Shown here: one piece after another, positions 35,559 through 46,579 of the stretch | Layout of the letters: each line of letters opens with the position of its first letter | Position numbering within the stretch: position 1 is the first letter of the stretch | DNA from: Phallusia mammillata | Lineage: Eukaryota; Chordata; Ascidiacea; Phlebobranchia; Ascidiidae | Assembly (NCBI GenBank): GCA_003260075.1 | Contig: QLIY01000440.1 | Span: 1-64,000 of the forward strand | DNA length: 64,000 nucleotides | Direction of reading: 5' to 3' | Made by a program: the position numbers and the translations under genes | Notes under the pieces: model-generated | What the model was told of the DNA's origin: nothing | The model's input: only the letters and a program-made list of their open reading frames with translations | Database searches by the model: none

Positions 35559-36195
35559 TGATGGAGCTGGTTTCGCGGATGATATTTGGTCGTTTGCGCC
35601 ACCCCAGTCTGTCCAGATTTTGTAGTCGCCAGGGTTTAGAATGTGTTTCGCACCTTTTGTAGTATGCATGTTCGTAGACAGCCCATCTGCAGAAACACAA
35701 AGTTTGGTACACGTTCGTTATTACACACAAAGTGTTTTCATGAAATATATAGACTTGCAAAATAGTATTTAAAAAATGTTCAGATTCGGACTAAAAATGT
35801 ACGTACGGCTTTCCCTCCACTTTAATGGACGACACATTGTCATTCATGCCGAACTTGCCAGTGTAGTCACATGCGGAAGTCAATTCGACCTTTTTTCCAG
35901 CGAAGTTTGCATCTGCGTAAAGAGTAATCTGAAAAACAACACATCTTTTTATTATAGTGTCGTCAAGTCCAGGGGCCGGCAACCTTTTTTATACTGCGGA
36001 CCGTTTTTGAAACTGAAATTTTTTCGCGGACCGGACTTAAATAACTTACAAATATTTAGCAATGAAAACGCATAAATTGGTTTGTCATCCCCGGTATACA
36101 TGGGCAAACTGTTTCAAAGCGTTTGACCTGAAAAAGTATGCAGCCCTGTAGTTTAAATATACAACAATAAATCAACTCTTTCTTACCTTTGACAT
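35559..36195 (-). pseudogene. beta-gamma crystallin lacking its second domain
   Basis: Exons on the minus strand: 36187-36195 (M-S-K), 35807-35928 (ITLYADANFAG, intact) and 35559-35686. The last is 128 nt instead of 127 because of an extra A after Y-Y-K, which shifts the frame. The two downstream exons are gone: the text jumps from GAATAGCAC (about 35339) straight to ATTTAATTATCCATTATGAC, skipping the roughly 590 bp that separate these marks in the copy at 31460-32046. A hAT-like end (CAGGGGCCGGCAACC, 35971) sits in the first intron. Confidence 0.8.
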
Positions 36196-36571
36196 GATGA
36201 ATTTGTATTCGGTGCTGTGAACAAACACAATACAATTTTTAAAATCTGCTTTACTAAAACCAAAAATAGAATTATTCTAGCATTTACTTTTATTTCTTCG
36301 ACAAAAATGCATTGTAACATTTTTATATTATGAGAGTATTGGCACTGATTTTGCTTATTTTACTGAAAGTATTGGTGAAGCGTTAAGCGTAAAACGGTTT
36401 CTGTTCATTTGCCTTTGACACTTTCACGCGTCGCATTTCACACAAACAGCTGCAATGCAATAGCTTAGAACTTGAATCGTTGCCGACGAATTAAGCGCCT
36501 TTCGTCGGTTTTTATTCACAAGATCGGAAACGAGTAAGCACTCTGCCTGGAAATGAAAATACATTTAACAA

Positions 36572-37354
36572 TNTGTTCAATTCAAAATTTGTAATTATTT
36601 CATCGGGTTTGAACCCAGGTTTCCGAAGAGGTATTTGATGGTTGTGTGGAATGTGTGAAACAGGCTTCATAGACAAATTGCGTGTGTTCGTTTTTTATGT
36701 TTTTTGTTTTCACCATAAAGCGTGCTTTTGCTGACCAATCTTATGCATTGTAGGCTACTGGCATGGAATGTTTTAGCAGAAAACTTTACCGCAAAGGATG
36801 GACCTCCAGTTCCCTGAAAAAAATACAAAAATATATCTGTGGAAACGTTTTGTTGTTTATGACTCTGCCTGTACTTTTAGGTCGACGTATTATTCTTACG
36901 CTACTGTTTTTGTGGGTAAGCAAAGCGTAAATAATAATTTTCTTTGAAAGAACTTTTGAGTGTTTGTAAACTGAAAATTGTGTATTATTTTCCAACAACG
37001 TGTATGATCACTAAGTTACTAATAATAATACAATGCAAAATATGTGGCCTGTGTTGCAAACCATTAAAGCATTTATGAATGTTGCTGCTGTCAACAAACC
37101 AAACAGTCTGCAATTACTCCCCACATGAAAAGGAAATTAAAAATTATTGAATTATTTATTGGTTTGTAGTCATTAAACAGTTTCCTGGAATAGCTTGGGG
37201 AGCAGTGCCTGTAAAAAATGCGTACTGGGTGTTTTTTTAATAATATTTCGTAATGCATTAGATAATTATCTGTTGTCGTTTTACATAACGCTTTGTACGG
37301 CAATAACTAGGGGCGAAAAGTTTAACCGTGTAAATACAATATGTTTTGTGATGN
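36572..37354. other. block bounded by single Ns, likely misplaced copy
   Basis: Ns stand at 36572 and 37354. The enclosed 781 bp match 29633-30413 closely. The flanks outside the Ns repeat ACATTTAACAAT on both sides, so the true sequence probably runs directly across and the block was inserted by the assembler. Confidence 0.7.
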
Positions 37355-38710
37355 ACATTTAACAATTTATCATAATCACCAAAACAGCAACAATACCAGC
37401 AATTCGATGCGGCTCTCATAATGTTCATTTCATAATGTTGCTATTATGTGCTTGTGACAGTTGTTATTGATGATAAACTATCTGGAAGTATTCTCCCCAG
37501 CATAGAGCAAACGCAGCTGGGTACGTCAAAACACAAACTTAAAAGCCTAAAAGCAATTCTTATGTTCAATTCATGTGTTTGATTATTGCGTGGGGTTCGA
37601 ACTCAGGGCAGGAATACGGTCAGATCTTTAATGGGTGTCTGGAATGTGTGGAACAGGCTTCCTGGACCAATTGGGCATGTTTTTCTAAGTTTTTTTTCTC
37701 ACGCTAAAGCGTGTTTTTTCTAGCCCCTCTTATTCATTGTTCAGGCATGGATACGAACCACAGTTCAAGCAGAAAATTTTAGCGCAAGAATTGACCTCCA
37801 GTCCCCTGAACAAAATATTAAACTGTGCCCGAATCTTACAAGAAATGTATCTGGAGAAACGTTTTTTTTTATGTTTTTGATCGACGTGTTATTCGTACCC
37901 AAATGGTTTCATGGGTAAGCAAAGCGTAAATATTTCAAAGAACTTTTGATTGTTTGTAAACAAAAAATTGTGTATTTTTTCCCACAAACATGTATGATAA
38001 CTCAGTTACTAATAATAATACAATGCAAAATATGTGGCCTGTGTTGCAAACCATTGAAGCAATTTGCTGCTGTCAACAAACCAAACAGAATGCAATTACT
38101 TCCCACATGAAAAGAAAATTAAAAATTATTGGAATATTTATTGGTATGTAGTCATTAAACAATTTCCTGGAATATAGCTTGGGGAGCAGTGCCTGTAAAA
38201 AATGCGTACTGGGTGTTTTTTTAATAATATTTCGTAATGCATTAGATAATTATCTGTTGTCGTTTTACATAACGCTTTGTACGGCAATAACTAGGGGCGA
38301 AAAGTTTAACCGTGTAAATACAATATGTTTTGTGATGTGGTAGCTGTAGAGTGGATGGCATATCACTTTGCTTGAAGTGGCCCCTACAATATGCCCCGTT
38401 TAGTGCGCCCGTAGAGATTTGTGGTGCACCCTACTGTAGAACATAAGCTATTTGAATAACGAATGGCCATCAGTAATTTGGTAAAATCTATTAACTGCCC
38501 AATTGTGCTGGTTGGTTGACAACTGTGTTGTAAATGTTTTAGCAAAACGTGCAAGAAATGAGGCATTTTTTAAGATAAATAAAAATGGGTAAGCACTTTG
38601 CATATATCTTCATACATTCATATATCGACTGTAATGAGGCTTTTCACACCTTTTTGTAAATGTAACTAGCAACCGCCGGCCAAAAATGCAGAATCTGTAC
38701 CGTAACATTA
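37355..38710. other. crystallin upstream flank, no gene body
   Basis: Continuation of the upstream flank of the truncated gene at 35559-36195, collinear with 29450-30640 but more diverged than the tandem twins. Confidence 0.45.
38306..38447 (-). pseudogene. cysteine-rich exon, copy 4, frameshifted
   Basis: The first half reads LCSTVGCTTNLYGRTKR as in the other copies, and its five base differences from copy 2 in that half are all silent. An extra G then shifts the frame (GIL then stop). The second half has several amino-acid changes, as expected after loss of function. Confidence 0.5.
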
Positions 38711-38810
38711 CGAATAGCACTTTATTATAGTCTTTCATAATGCACTGAACAATAATCCGAATAACCAAAAGTCATGTTATAAGTACAATAAAGCTATATT
38801 TGCTTCAGTT

Positions 38811-40486
38811 TTATTCCTCTGGTTTCGCGGAAGACAATTTGTCGTTTTCACCTCCCCATGCTGTCCAAGTCGCATAGTTGCCAGGTGTGAGTGTATGGCT
38901 TGTTCCCGTGAAGTGAGAATCATCGTAGACAATCCAACTGTAACAATTTAAGTGATTTAAAACATTGTTTAAAAAAGTCATGACAATGGCGCCATCACAT
39001 GTACAAATCATGTGGTAAAAAAATAAGTCACATTGATAATGCAAATATAAATATGAAACAATGATTGGTTAAATCCCTTTTTACTGTTTAATTATTATAC
39101 TATGCACCAGAGTTATAACTCGGACCCGGTTTGGGGGTCGGGTTCGAGGTCCGGGCCGAGTTCGGGCTAAGACTTTGTTGAACAAACGGGCTTGATTTGG
39201 GTCTGACTTTAAATTCTGTGTCCGTTGTTTTTTCAGATAATATTACCCAACTAATATAGCCAGTTGCTGGACTTCACCCAATGCCCAACAGCCCTAAAAC
39301 GCCGTTTTAAATTATATTTTGTACAGTGATACGTTTAGTTGATTTTTATGGAGAGGCCTGTCAATCAAACTTTCAGGCCTAAACGGGTTGCTAAAAAACG
39401 ATTCGACCTCGGGCTCGAATTGCAGGCCCGCTTACAACTGTGCTATGCACATTTGTCACAATTAGATTTTCGAAAAATCGACTTACTCTCCTCCAGTAAC
39501 CTTAATGGACGACACCCTGTCATTCAGGTCGTGACCAAACCAACCGGATTCTGAAGTTAACTGAAGTGTTTTTCCAGTAAAATTTGCGTCTGCGTAAAGC
39601 GTAAGCTGAAAAACAACATCGTCGACAATTGATTGTCCATCATGACTTCATAGTGATCTTTCAAAAGTGGTAATTTTTTACTTTCGCGAAGTTAAAGTTT
39701 AATCACGAAATGTATCGTTCATTTTTTTAATTACTGTGTGCTGTTTGGTTTAACGTCTTGGAATACAGGATCTTTATGCTTCATATCGTAAGGATTTCAC
39801 AAGCGAGCAGATAAACAGCGTTAAAACATATACAATCTTTCTCAATTTACATATACAATCTTTTTCAAAATTTGTTTGACGCCTTACTGATGGAGCTGGT
39901 TTCACGGATGATATTTGGTCGTTTGCGCCACCCCAGTCTGTCCAGCTTGCGTATTCTCCAGGGTTTAGAATGTATTTCGTACCCGTGTAGTTTGAGTGTT
40001 CGTAGACAGCCCATCTGAAACACACAAGTACACGTTCGTTATTGTACACGTCAACACACATTAATTTTGGGAATTGCAAAGTAACCGGTACAAGTTACGA
40101 ATACATTTTAACATGAGTGTTTTCGTGAAATATATCAGCTTGCAAAATAGTATTCAAAAAATATTCAGATGCGGGTTAAAAAAGTACGTACGGCTCTCCC
40201 TCCACTTTAATGGACGACACATTGTCATTCATGCCGAACATGCCGGTGTAGTCGCATGCGGTAGTCCTGACGAGCGTTCTTCCGCCAAAGTTGGCATCTG
40301 CGTAAAGAGTAATCTGAAAAACAACACATCTTTCTACTATGGTGTCTTCAAGATAACCGCATTGCAATTTTCGAATTTTGAAAAACACACGTAAATTTGC
40401 GCCTTTGTGGTTAATATTTTCTCTATCCGGAATTGCTATGATTTTTATTAGGCAGCAATAAATGAAATCGTTCTTACCTTTTACAT
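38811..40486 (-). pseudogene. two-domain beta-gamma crystallin with stop at codon 2
   Basis: Exons on the minus strand: 40478-40486, 40192-40313, 39888-40014, 39487-39605 and 38811-38937. All four motif exons are open and in phase (ITLYADANFGG, WAVYEHSNYTG, LTLYADANFTG, WIVYDDSHFTG) and the last ends KPEE then TAA. The first exon reads ATG-TAA-AAG where its relatives have ATG-TCA-AAG, a single-base change that makes codon 2 a stop. TAA lies in frame just upstream of the splice, so no other start in this exon can rescue it. An alternative first exon is possible. The third motif exon is one codon short (119 nt). Poly-A signal at 38721-38726. Confidence 0.7.
39108..39442. mobile_element. hAT-like element in a crystallin intron (335 bp)
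   Basis: It starts CAGAGTTATAACTC and ends TTACAACTGTG, imperfect inverted repeats. The 8-bp target duplication CTATGCAC is at 39100-39107 and 39443-39450. The matching intron of the twin genes has a single CTATGCAA site. It is G+C-richer than its surroundings. Confidence 0.85.
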
Positions 40487-41620
40487 GATGAATTTGTATT
40501 CGGTGCTATGAACAAACCAGTACAATTTTCAAAATTTGCTTTACTAAAACAAAAAATAGAATTATTATTTTCATCTTTTTCTTCAATCGAAATGCTTTTT
40601 TACATTATGAGAGTGCGTGGCACTGATACTTGCTTATTTTACTGAAAGCATTGGTGCGGCGTTAAGCGTAAAACGGTTTATGTCCATTTGTCTTTAAAAC
40701 CTTTCACGCGTCTCTCTTTACACAAACTGCTGCAATGCAATAGCTTGGAACCTGAATCGTTGCCGACGAATTAAGCGCTTTTACGTCGGTTTTTATTCAC
40801 AAAAAAACGGAAACGAATAAGCACGCTGCCTACATGCAACTCATGGCGGAAGCGACAGAAATAGCAACGGAAACATGCGTTATAAAGAATAAGCACCTTG
40901 TCTATCTCCAGAATTTTTAGAACCATGCAGTGATTCAAGATTTCTTATACATAGCACGATGACGGAAACATTAACTCTTTATAACCCGTGATAATGAGGT
41001 TGAGCATATCCCGAACGTGGTGTGCAACATTCTCGCACACAAAAGGCTCGTGTTAATGTAAACATTGTACACATTATTATCATGAACGCTACACTGGAAA
41101 TATTTTACCCAGCATCGAGCACACCCAGCCACAAATTGTCTGGATACGTCGAAACACAAACTCAAAAGCCTAAAAGTAATTCATATTTTCAATTTTATCG
41201 GGTTCGAATCCAGGACGTTTCCGAATAGGAATACCGATCAGTTCTTTAATGGGTGTTTGAAATGTGTGGAACAGGGTTCCTGGACCAATTAGGCATGTTT
41301 TTTCCGAGTTTGTTGCTCACCTTAAAGCGTGTTTTTTCTGGACCCTCTTATGCATTGTTCGGGCATGGATACTAACCACAGTTTGAGCAGAAAACTTGAG
41401 CGCAAAAATTGACCTCCAGTCCTCTGAAAAAATGAACTGTACCCGAATCTTATACAAAAAATATATCTGGAGAAACGTTTTTTTATTTTTTTATCGATGT
41501 TTTAAGTTACTACACTATGAAAACTACCAAATACACCTGTTAATAATTTCATGGAATCCGATGCAATATGTTTCATGATGTGATAGCTATCACTTTGCTT
41601 GAACTGGTCCCAAGATCAAT
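40487..41620 (-). promoter_or_regulatory. crystallin upstream flank
   Basis: It holds the conserved upstream block (TTTTACTGAAAGCATTGG, CTTTCACGCGTC) followed by the diverged far flank. Near 41556-41612 a fragment of the cysteine-rich exon region remains (ATCACTTTGCTTGAACTGGT). Confidence 0.4.
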
Positions 41621-42592
41621 AATATAATAATTTTAGAGCGTTTGTTGTTTATTCAGTTTTAAGATTCAAACCCAGACCGTGATAAACGCCCTTATCGTGA
41701 CATTAGAATCATAAAACGTTATCTAAGTCACTCAGGGAGTAAGAAATTCCGGAAAAGCAAGTAATACCACGTCTAGTCATTTAGAACGAACAACGAGACG
41801 ATTAATACCGAAATACTAATTAATCAGAATGCCCCCTTCAAACCGTTATTTCTTCCGTGTTTTGCAGCATTGGGGTACGTGTGTTGTCGTGCAGATTTTT
41901 GCAAAATTTTATCGTTTAAAAGATTTGAGTGCATATTGCTTTAAAGACATTTTAAGTTGAATTGAAAGCAAAAAAATGAACTTTTGTAAACAACCACAAC
42001 ATACGACAATATTGCTTACAGCTCCGACTATATATTGGTGATAGTTAACCGCCTGGTTGCAGTAAATTTATTTTTGAACAAAGTATAACGCATTGATCTT
42101 GTGCAAGTAGTTGAACGAATGGTCTTAGAGTTTAGAGTTATAGACCATATTTAGAAATAAAAACCGATCACGGTTCCCACTTGGTAATCTGCAAGGCTAT
42201 AAAAAATTACCAAAGCGCGTTGCCCAAAGTGATTTTCAAATTGTCAACAAAGTTTTAAATAAAACTCATCTTACTTTCAAAATAGTTATATGTTAATTAC
42301 CTTACTAGTATCATAGTAACAATAAAAAACTGGTAAACGATTAGAGAAATTTTAAGAAAAAACTTCACCGCTGGTAAAGCTCATATTATGACGAAAAAGT
42401 AAAAATATTTCTTTTTGCAATCTGTTTTGTCAGAAAAACTGTTTTTGGACTGCAACATTTTATCTTAGTAAACAAATCACATTTAATGCAAATTTTATTG
42501 ACTTTGGTACGGAAGTCGAAAGGCAAATTCAGCAAAGTGATAACCAATTGACGCTACATGTTTAATTAATATACAGTTATATGGTGGACTGT

Positions 42593-42594
<2 letters not shown>
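41621..42594. other. intergenic, nothing recognised
   Basis: No crystallin exon, transposon end or preserved reading frame was seen. Confidence 0.4.
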
Positions 42595-42655
<61 letters not shown>

Positions 42656-42935
42656 CTTTTTATCTTTTAAATACTATTCATCTATCAGCCTTTTTTCCTC
42701 CAAAACATATCTTTTTCGGGTCGATGCTGTTTATCTAATGAATACTATTTCCCTATAAATTGAAGTACAGGCGAATACGAAACCATTCAATCAAATGTTG
42801 GGGGGGGGGTGCTTTTTATCAGCCCCCTTTTTGCCACCAAAATAATACTTTTCGGGCCGATGCTGTTTATCTAATGAATACTATTTTCCTATAAATTGAA
42901 GTACAGGCGAATACGAAACCATTCAATCAAATGTT
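42595..42935. repeat. poly-G and a duplicated unit joined by poly-G
   Basis: A run of 61 Gs (42595-42655) is followed by a unit 42656-42798, eleven Gs (42799-42809), then a second copy of the unit 42811-42935. Both copies contain CGATGCTGTTTATCTAATGA and end ATTCAATCAAATGTT. The second has a small deletion and a few substitutions. Confidence 0.85.
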
Positions 42936-43597
42936 CAAATATGATGCGCAACACATTTTGTGAAGGTGCGAAAGGTGTCCGCCGTCAGGTTTAACTAATA
43001 ATATTTAAATCGGGCTACGTCTTCAATGCATTAGGAGTTCACAGTTTTATTCACGGCACGGTTTTAGTTGATCAATTTTAAATATTCTGTTGTCTATCAA
43101 CAAAATTTTATAGACACTTAGTTGTAAACTCATTATTGGACTGCACGAGCTTTGGAATGACGTCAATCGATAGTAGTGTGGCCACATTTTGCATCGTGAC
43201 TCTGGTAATGCCTCTATATAAGCCGTGATAGTGCCCACATATCATTGAAGCGATAGTAAAGTCAATAATTCGGCAATTCATGCTGGGAAGGGCTTATTGA
43301 TTATTCAAAGTTTTAACACTTTTAACAGCGTCTATAGTTCGAGCCACGCCTATCACTAATCACGTGAATATGCTTGAAGCAGACATTCAATGTTTATGGT
43401 TTTCGTATGTCCAGCCTAAATTATATTTTGTTAAATTTGGAAGTTTCAAATGGATTTGCTTCACTATAAACGGTACTAAGTTTGCTACATTGTGTTGATA
43501 GAAACAGATAGTTTTGGAATTCACATTTTCCGGCCAACTGAAGTTTTGTTTTTATGGTGTGCGATCTTTTCAAATACGAGCGGAATACTTTATTGTC

Positions 43598-44728
43598 TTA
43601 CTTTCCTCCTTCAACCTTGATCGACGAAACTTTGTCGTTGAAACCGTGGTCACCGAGTTTCGCGCAGGCCGCAGTGAGCTCGAGCTTCTCCCCCTTAAAG
43701 TTTGCATGCTCGTAAAGAATAATCTGAAAAAAACATTACTCTTGTATTTTGCTGTATTGCAACAAAAAATGCGGGGAAAGATAATAGGGTATGTACAGCC
43801 ACAATTGCTGCACACCTCAGTTTATATGCATGTTTTCGTTGAATCGTTTGGTAAAGTTCAGGCCTGTTATATTGCTATATCAATTTCTCTTTGTTTTACT
43901 TATAAGTTTACTACAGTAAGAGTACAAAGCTGTTTTGTGTGCGAAAAATGATTTTAATCTTCCTTGGACCAGCCATGTGCCTTGATTTGTGCCAAGTGTC
44001 AAACTACTATGTTTCTTTAAACATTTATTTGCACTTGTCAAACCGGTTCAGTAGTTTGTTGGACCCTAATACCGCATCAAGCGATTGTTTCTCAATACGT
44101 TCTTTCATGTCAATCACTCATTGAACCGTCCTTGGGGCTGTAAAGCCGGAACTTTGCGCTTCGTTCTCGGCCAATTGTTCCCAATTTAAGTCGCGCGGTC
44201 ACAGTCTGCCTGCATAGTGACCTTTGAAAAGATCGCATATACATCATACTCGTACTGAAAAGACTCCAAAATCTCATGTGAAATTTCATGTACCAAAAGC
44301 GTCTGATGTCGGTTCTCATTTGCGCAAAAATATGAGTTTTATCCTAAGTCAACTTCACAAGCGGCAATTTCATAGGAGAATTGAAGTTTAAAAGTTTTTA
44401 ATTTATTGTCAATTTGCTTTGGGTGTTAAGGACATAAACCACTTTTTGTAGGTAAGAAGCTTTTTGCAAGACAATTAAAGCACGTTCAGTTTTAAGTTGT
44501 CTTGCTTGTTGATATAATTAATGTCGCAAACTGTGAATGGCAAGACAGGTCATTCTATTTGGTACCATACATTATTTGCGTTTTAACATTCATTTAGTTT
44601 ACCTGCCACCCAAATGAAAATATACGTACGTCATAAAGTTATTCCTATATGCTTGTTTTATGTTAACATAAAGATTCATATACATCTTTACAAAAACATA
44701 CACATGTGTTTTTCCTTACCTTTGACAT
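43598..44728 (-). CDS. single-motif beta-gamma crystallin-like gene
   Basis: Two exons on the minus strand: 44720-44728 (M-S-K) and 43598-43723 after a consensus TTTCAG acceptor, with an intron of about 1 kb. The second reads IILYEHANFKG … G-F-N-D-K-V-S-S-I-K-V-E-G-G-K then TAA, 44 aa in all. The stop is made from a would-be splice donor (AA|GTAAGA) at the place where every other motif-A exon has its donor. AATAAA begins three bases after the stop (43589-43594). No motif-B exon was found to the left, where a 61-G run sits at 42595. So either this is a true one-motif gene, or its second exon is missing from the assembly and it is a normal one-domain gene. Confidence 0.6.
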
Positions 44729-45847
44729 GACTTGGTCTTCGTTATCTTCTGATTTAGTTGTACAACTACTACCGGGACAACAACTGCGACACAAAGAATT
44801 AAAGCAATTGCGACAAAAACTCATTGCTCAAATCAGATATAACAACTGAGTCTGTCGATGCGTTAAAGGAACTACCGCCTCTCAAATCAATTTATTTGTT
44901 TATGACATCCAACGATTTAACTATCTAACAAAATTAGTGAAATAAAATCGTGATGCCCATCCCTGAAAGACCTTACTTTAACACGTTTATGTCTTTGCAC
45001 GAATTATTGATTATCACGAACTTTGTTTGCTATTTTTTACATATGACTTTTTCTAATGCCGTTCTGCCTCTCCTGAACCTGATTTTATCACTATCTGAAT
45101 CGGTGGGAATATTTTTCCGATGGTGCTGGCGAAGTAAAGAGAAAAAATGAGGTCTCAATATTTTACCATTATCCAGCGTTCAAAGGCCTTCCCACACAAA
45201 TCTAGAAATATTAGAATTTTTGGCCTATTTTGAAGTTGCAAAACTGTTATGAACCCGTTTGGAAGTTCAATGTCATTCACTGAGGCACGCCATACTTGGT
45301 GGTGGCGTTAAGAGGAGGTCATTAATAATTCATGAAATTTTCAACTAACAGCCTTTTAATACCCATCGCGTGTACAACATCGACGCCGATGCCCAATTAA
45401 TCTTTTTTATTTATTATGAAGAGATATAGCTCGGAGCTTGTGCAAAGCAATGCGCAGGTGAAGGACAGCCCCAGTGAGCAATGATTCATTGACATGAGGG
45501 TTGTGACAGAACAAAAAAAATGTTGCTAACTTCCCAACGCCGTTCGATAACGTATCAGTTTCCACCGAGTTGCATAACCTTTATTTTCATTATTTTGTAC
45601 GCCCAAACTCCGTAACATTTCGATTATTTTTCTATATCTTTCTACAGTGAGAATTGTGTTATTATAAATTTTAGAAAAATTAAGCCTTTTTACATTCAAA
45701 GCAATCATATCAATTGCGACACTTTAAACTTGGCGAAATTTTAACTCAAAGAATCTGACAATAGAATCAACAGTGAGCACACTATTCATTCGTCTACCTC
45801 AGTGGTTCTTAACCTTTTTGGTGTGGTTTCCCACTAAAGTCAACCAC
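44729..45847. other. intergenic, nothing recognised except a hAT end
   Basis: CAGTGGTTCTTAACCTTTTT at 45800 is a hAT-type left end cut off by the N at 45848. No coding exon was seen. Confidence 0.4.
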
Positions 45848-46445
45848 CNCATATCATTGAAGCGATAGTGAAGTCAATAATTCGGCAATTCATGCTGGGT
45901 AGGGCTTATTGATTATTCAAAGCATTTTAACAGCGCCTATAGTTCGAGCCACGCCTATCACTAATCACGTGAATATACTTGAAGCAGACATTCAATGTTT
46001 ATGGTTTTCGTATGTCCTGCTTAAATTATATTTTATTTGGAAAGTTTTAAATGTTTTTTTACAATTATAATTGGTAAAGAGTTTGCTGCATTGTGTTGAT
46101 ATAAACAGACATTTTGAAATCTATGTTTTCCGGCCAACTAGAGTCTTGGTTTTGGTGTGCGATCTTTTCAAATACGAGCTGAATACTTTANTCGACGGAA
46201 CAAAAAATGTTGCTAATTCGCGCATCGCCGCTCGCTAACATATCAGCAACAGTTTCTATGGCGTTGCATAATTTTTTTTGCCCAAACTCCGCAACATTTC
46301 GATTATTTAAAAATAGATTTTTTCTCCATTGCGAATTGTGTGGTCATAATTTTTTCTTTGCTTTTGTTTACGTTCAAAGAAATCATATCAATTACGACAC
46401 TCTAAACCTGGCGCATTTCTTAACTTAAAGCATCTGACAATACAT
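45848..46445. other. N-bounded block repeating nearby sequence
   Basis: Between the Ns at 45848 and 46191 the text repeats 43237-43590 (ATATCATTGAAGCGATAGT). After the second N, 46192-46445 repeats 45502-45760 with many substitutions (GAACAAAAAATGTTGCTAA). The order suggests the second haplotype of this region placed behind the first. Confidence 0.6.
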
Positions 46446-46579
46446 TCAACAGTAAACACACTATCCATTTTTCTACCCATTTAAAATCCTAATTTCATGC
46501 CTTACAAGCTTTGTTGCTTTTGAAACGATTACTGTACATTGGTCCCAAAAACGAGCGCAAAGATACATTTCTATCACGA

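Noticed and set aside
43514..43951. 145-codon plus-strand frame
   Set aside because: Antisense to the crystallin motif exon and its intron; no family match.
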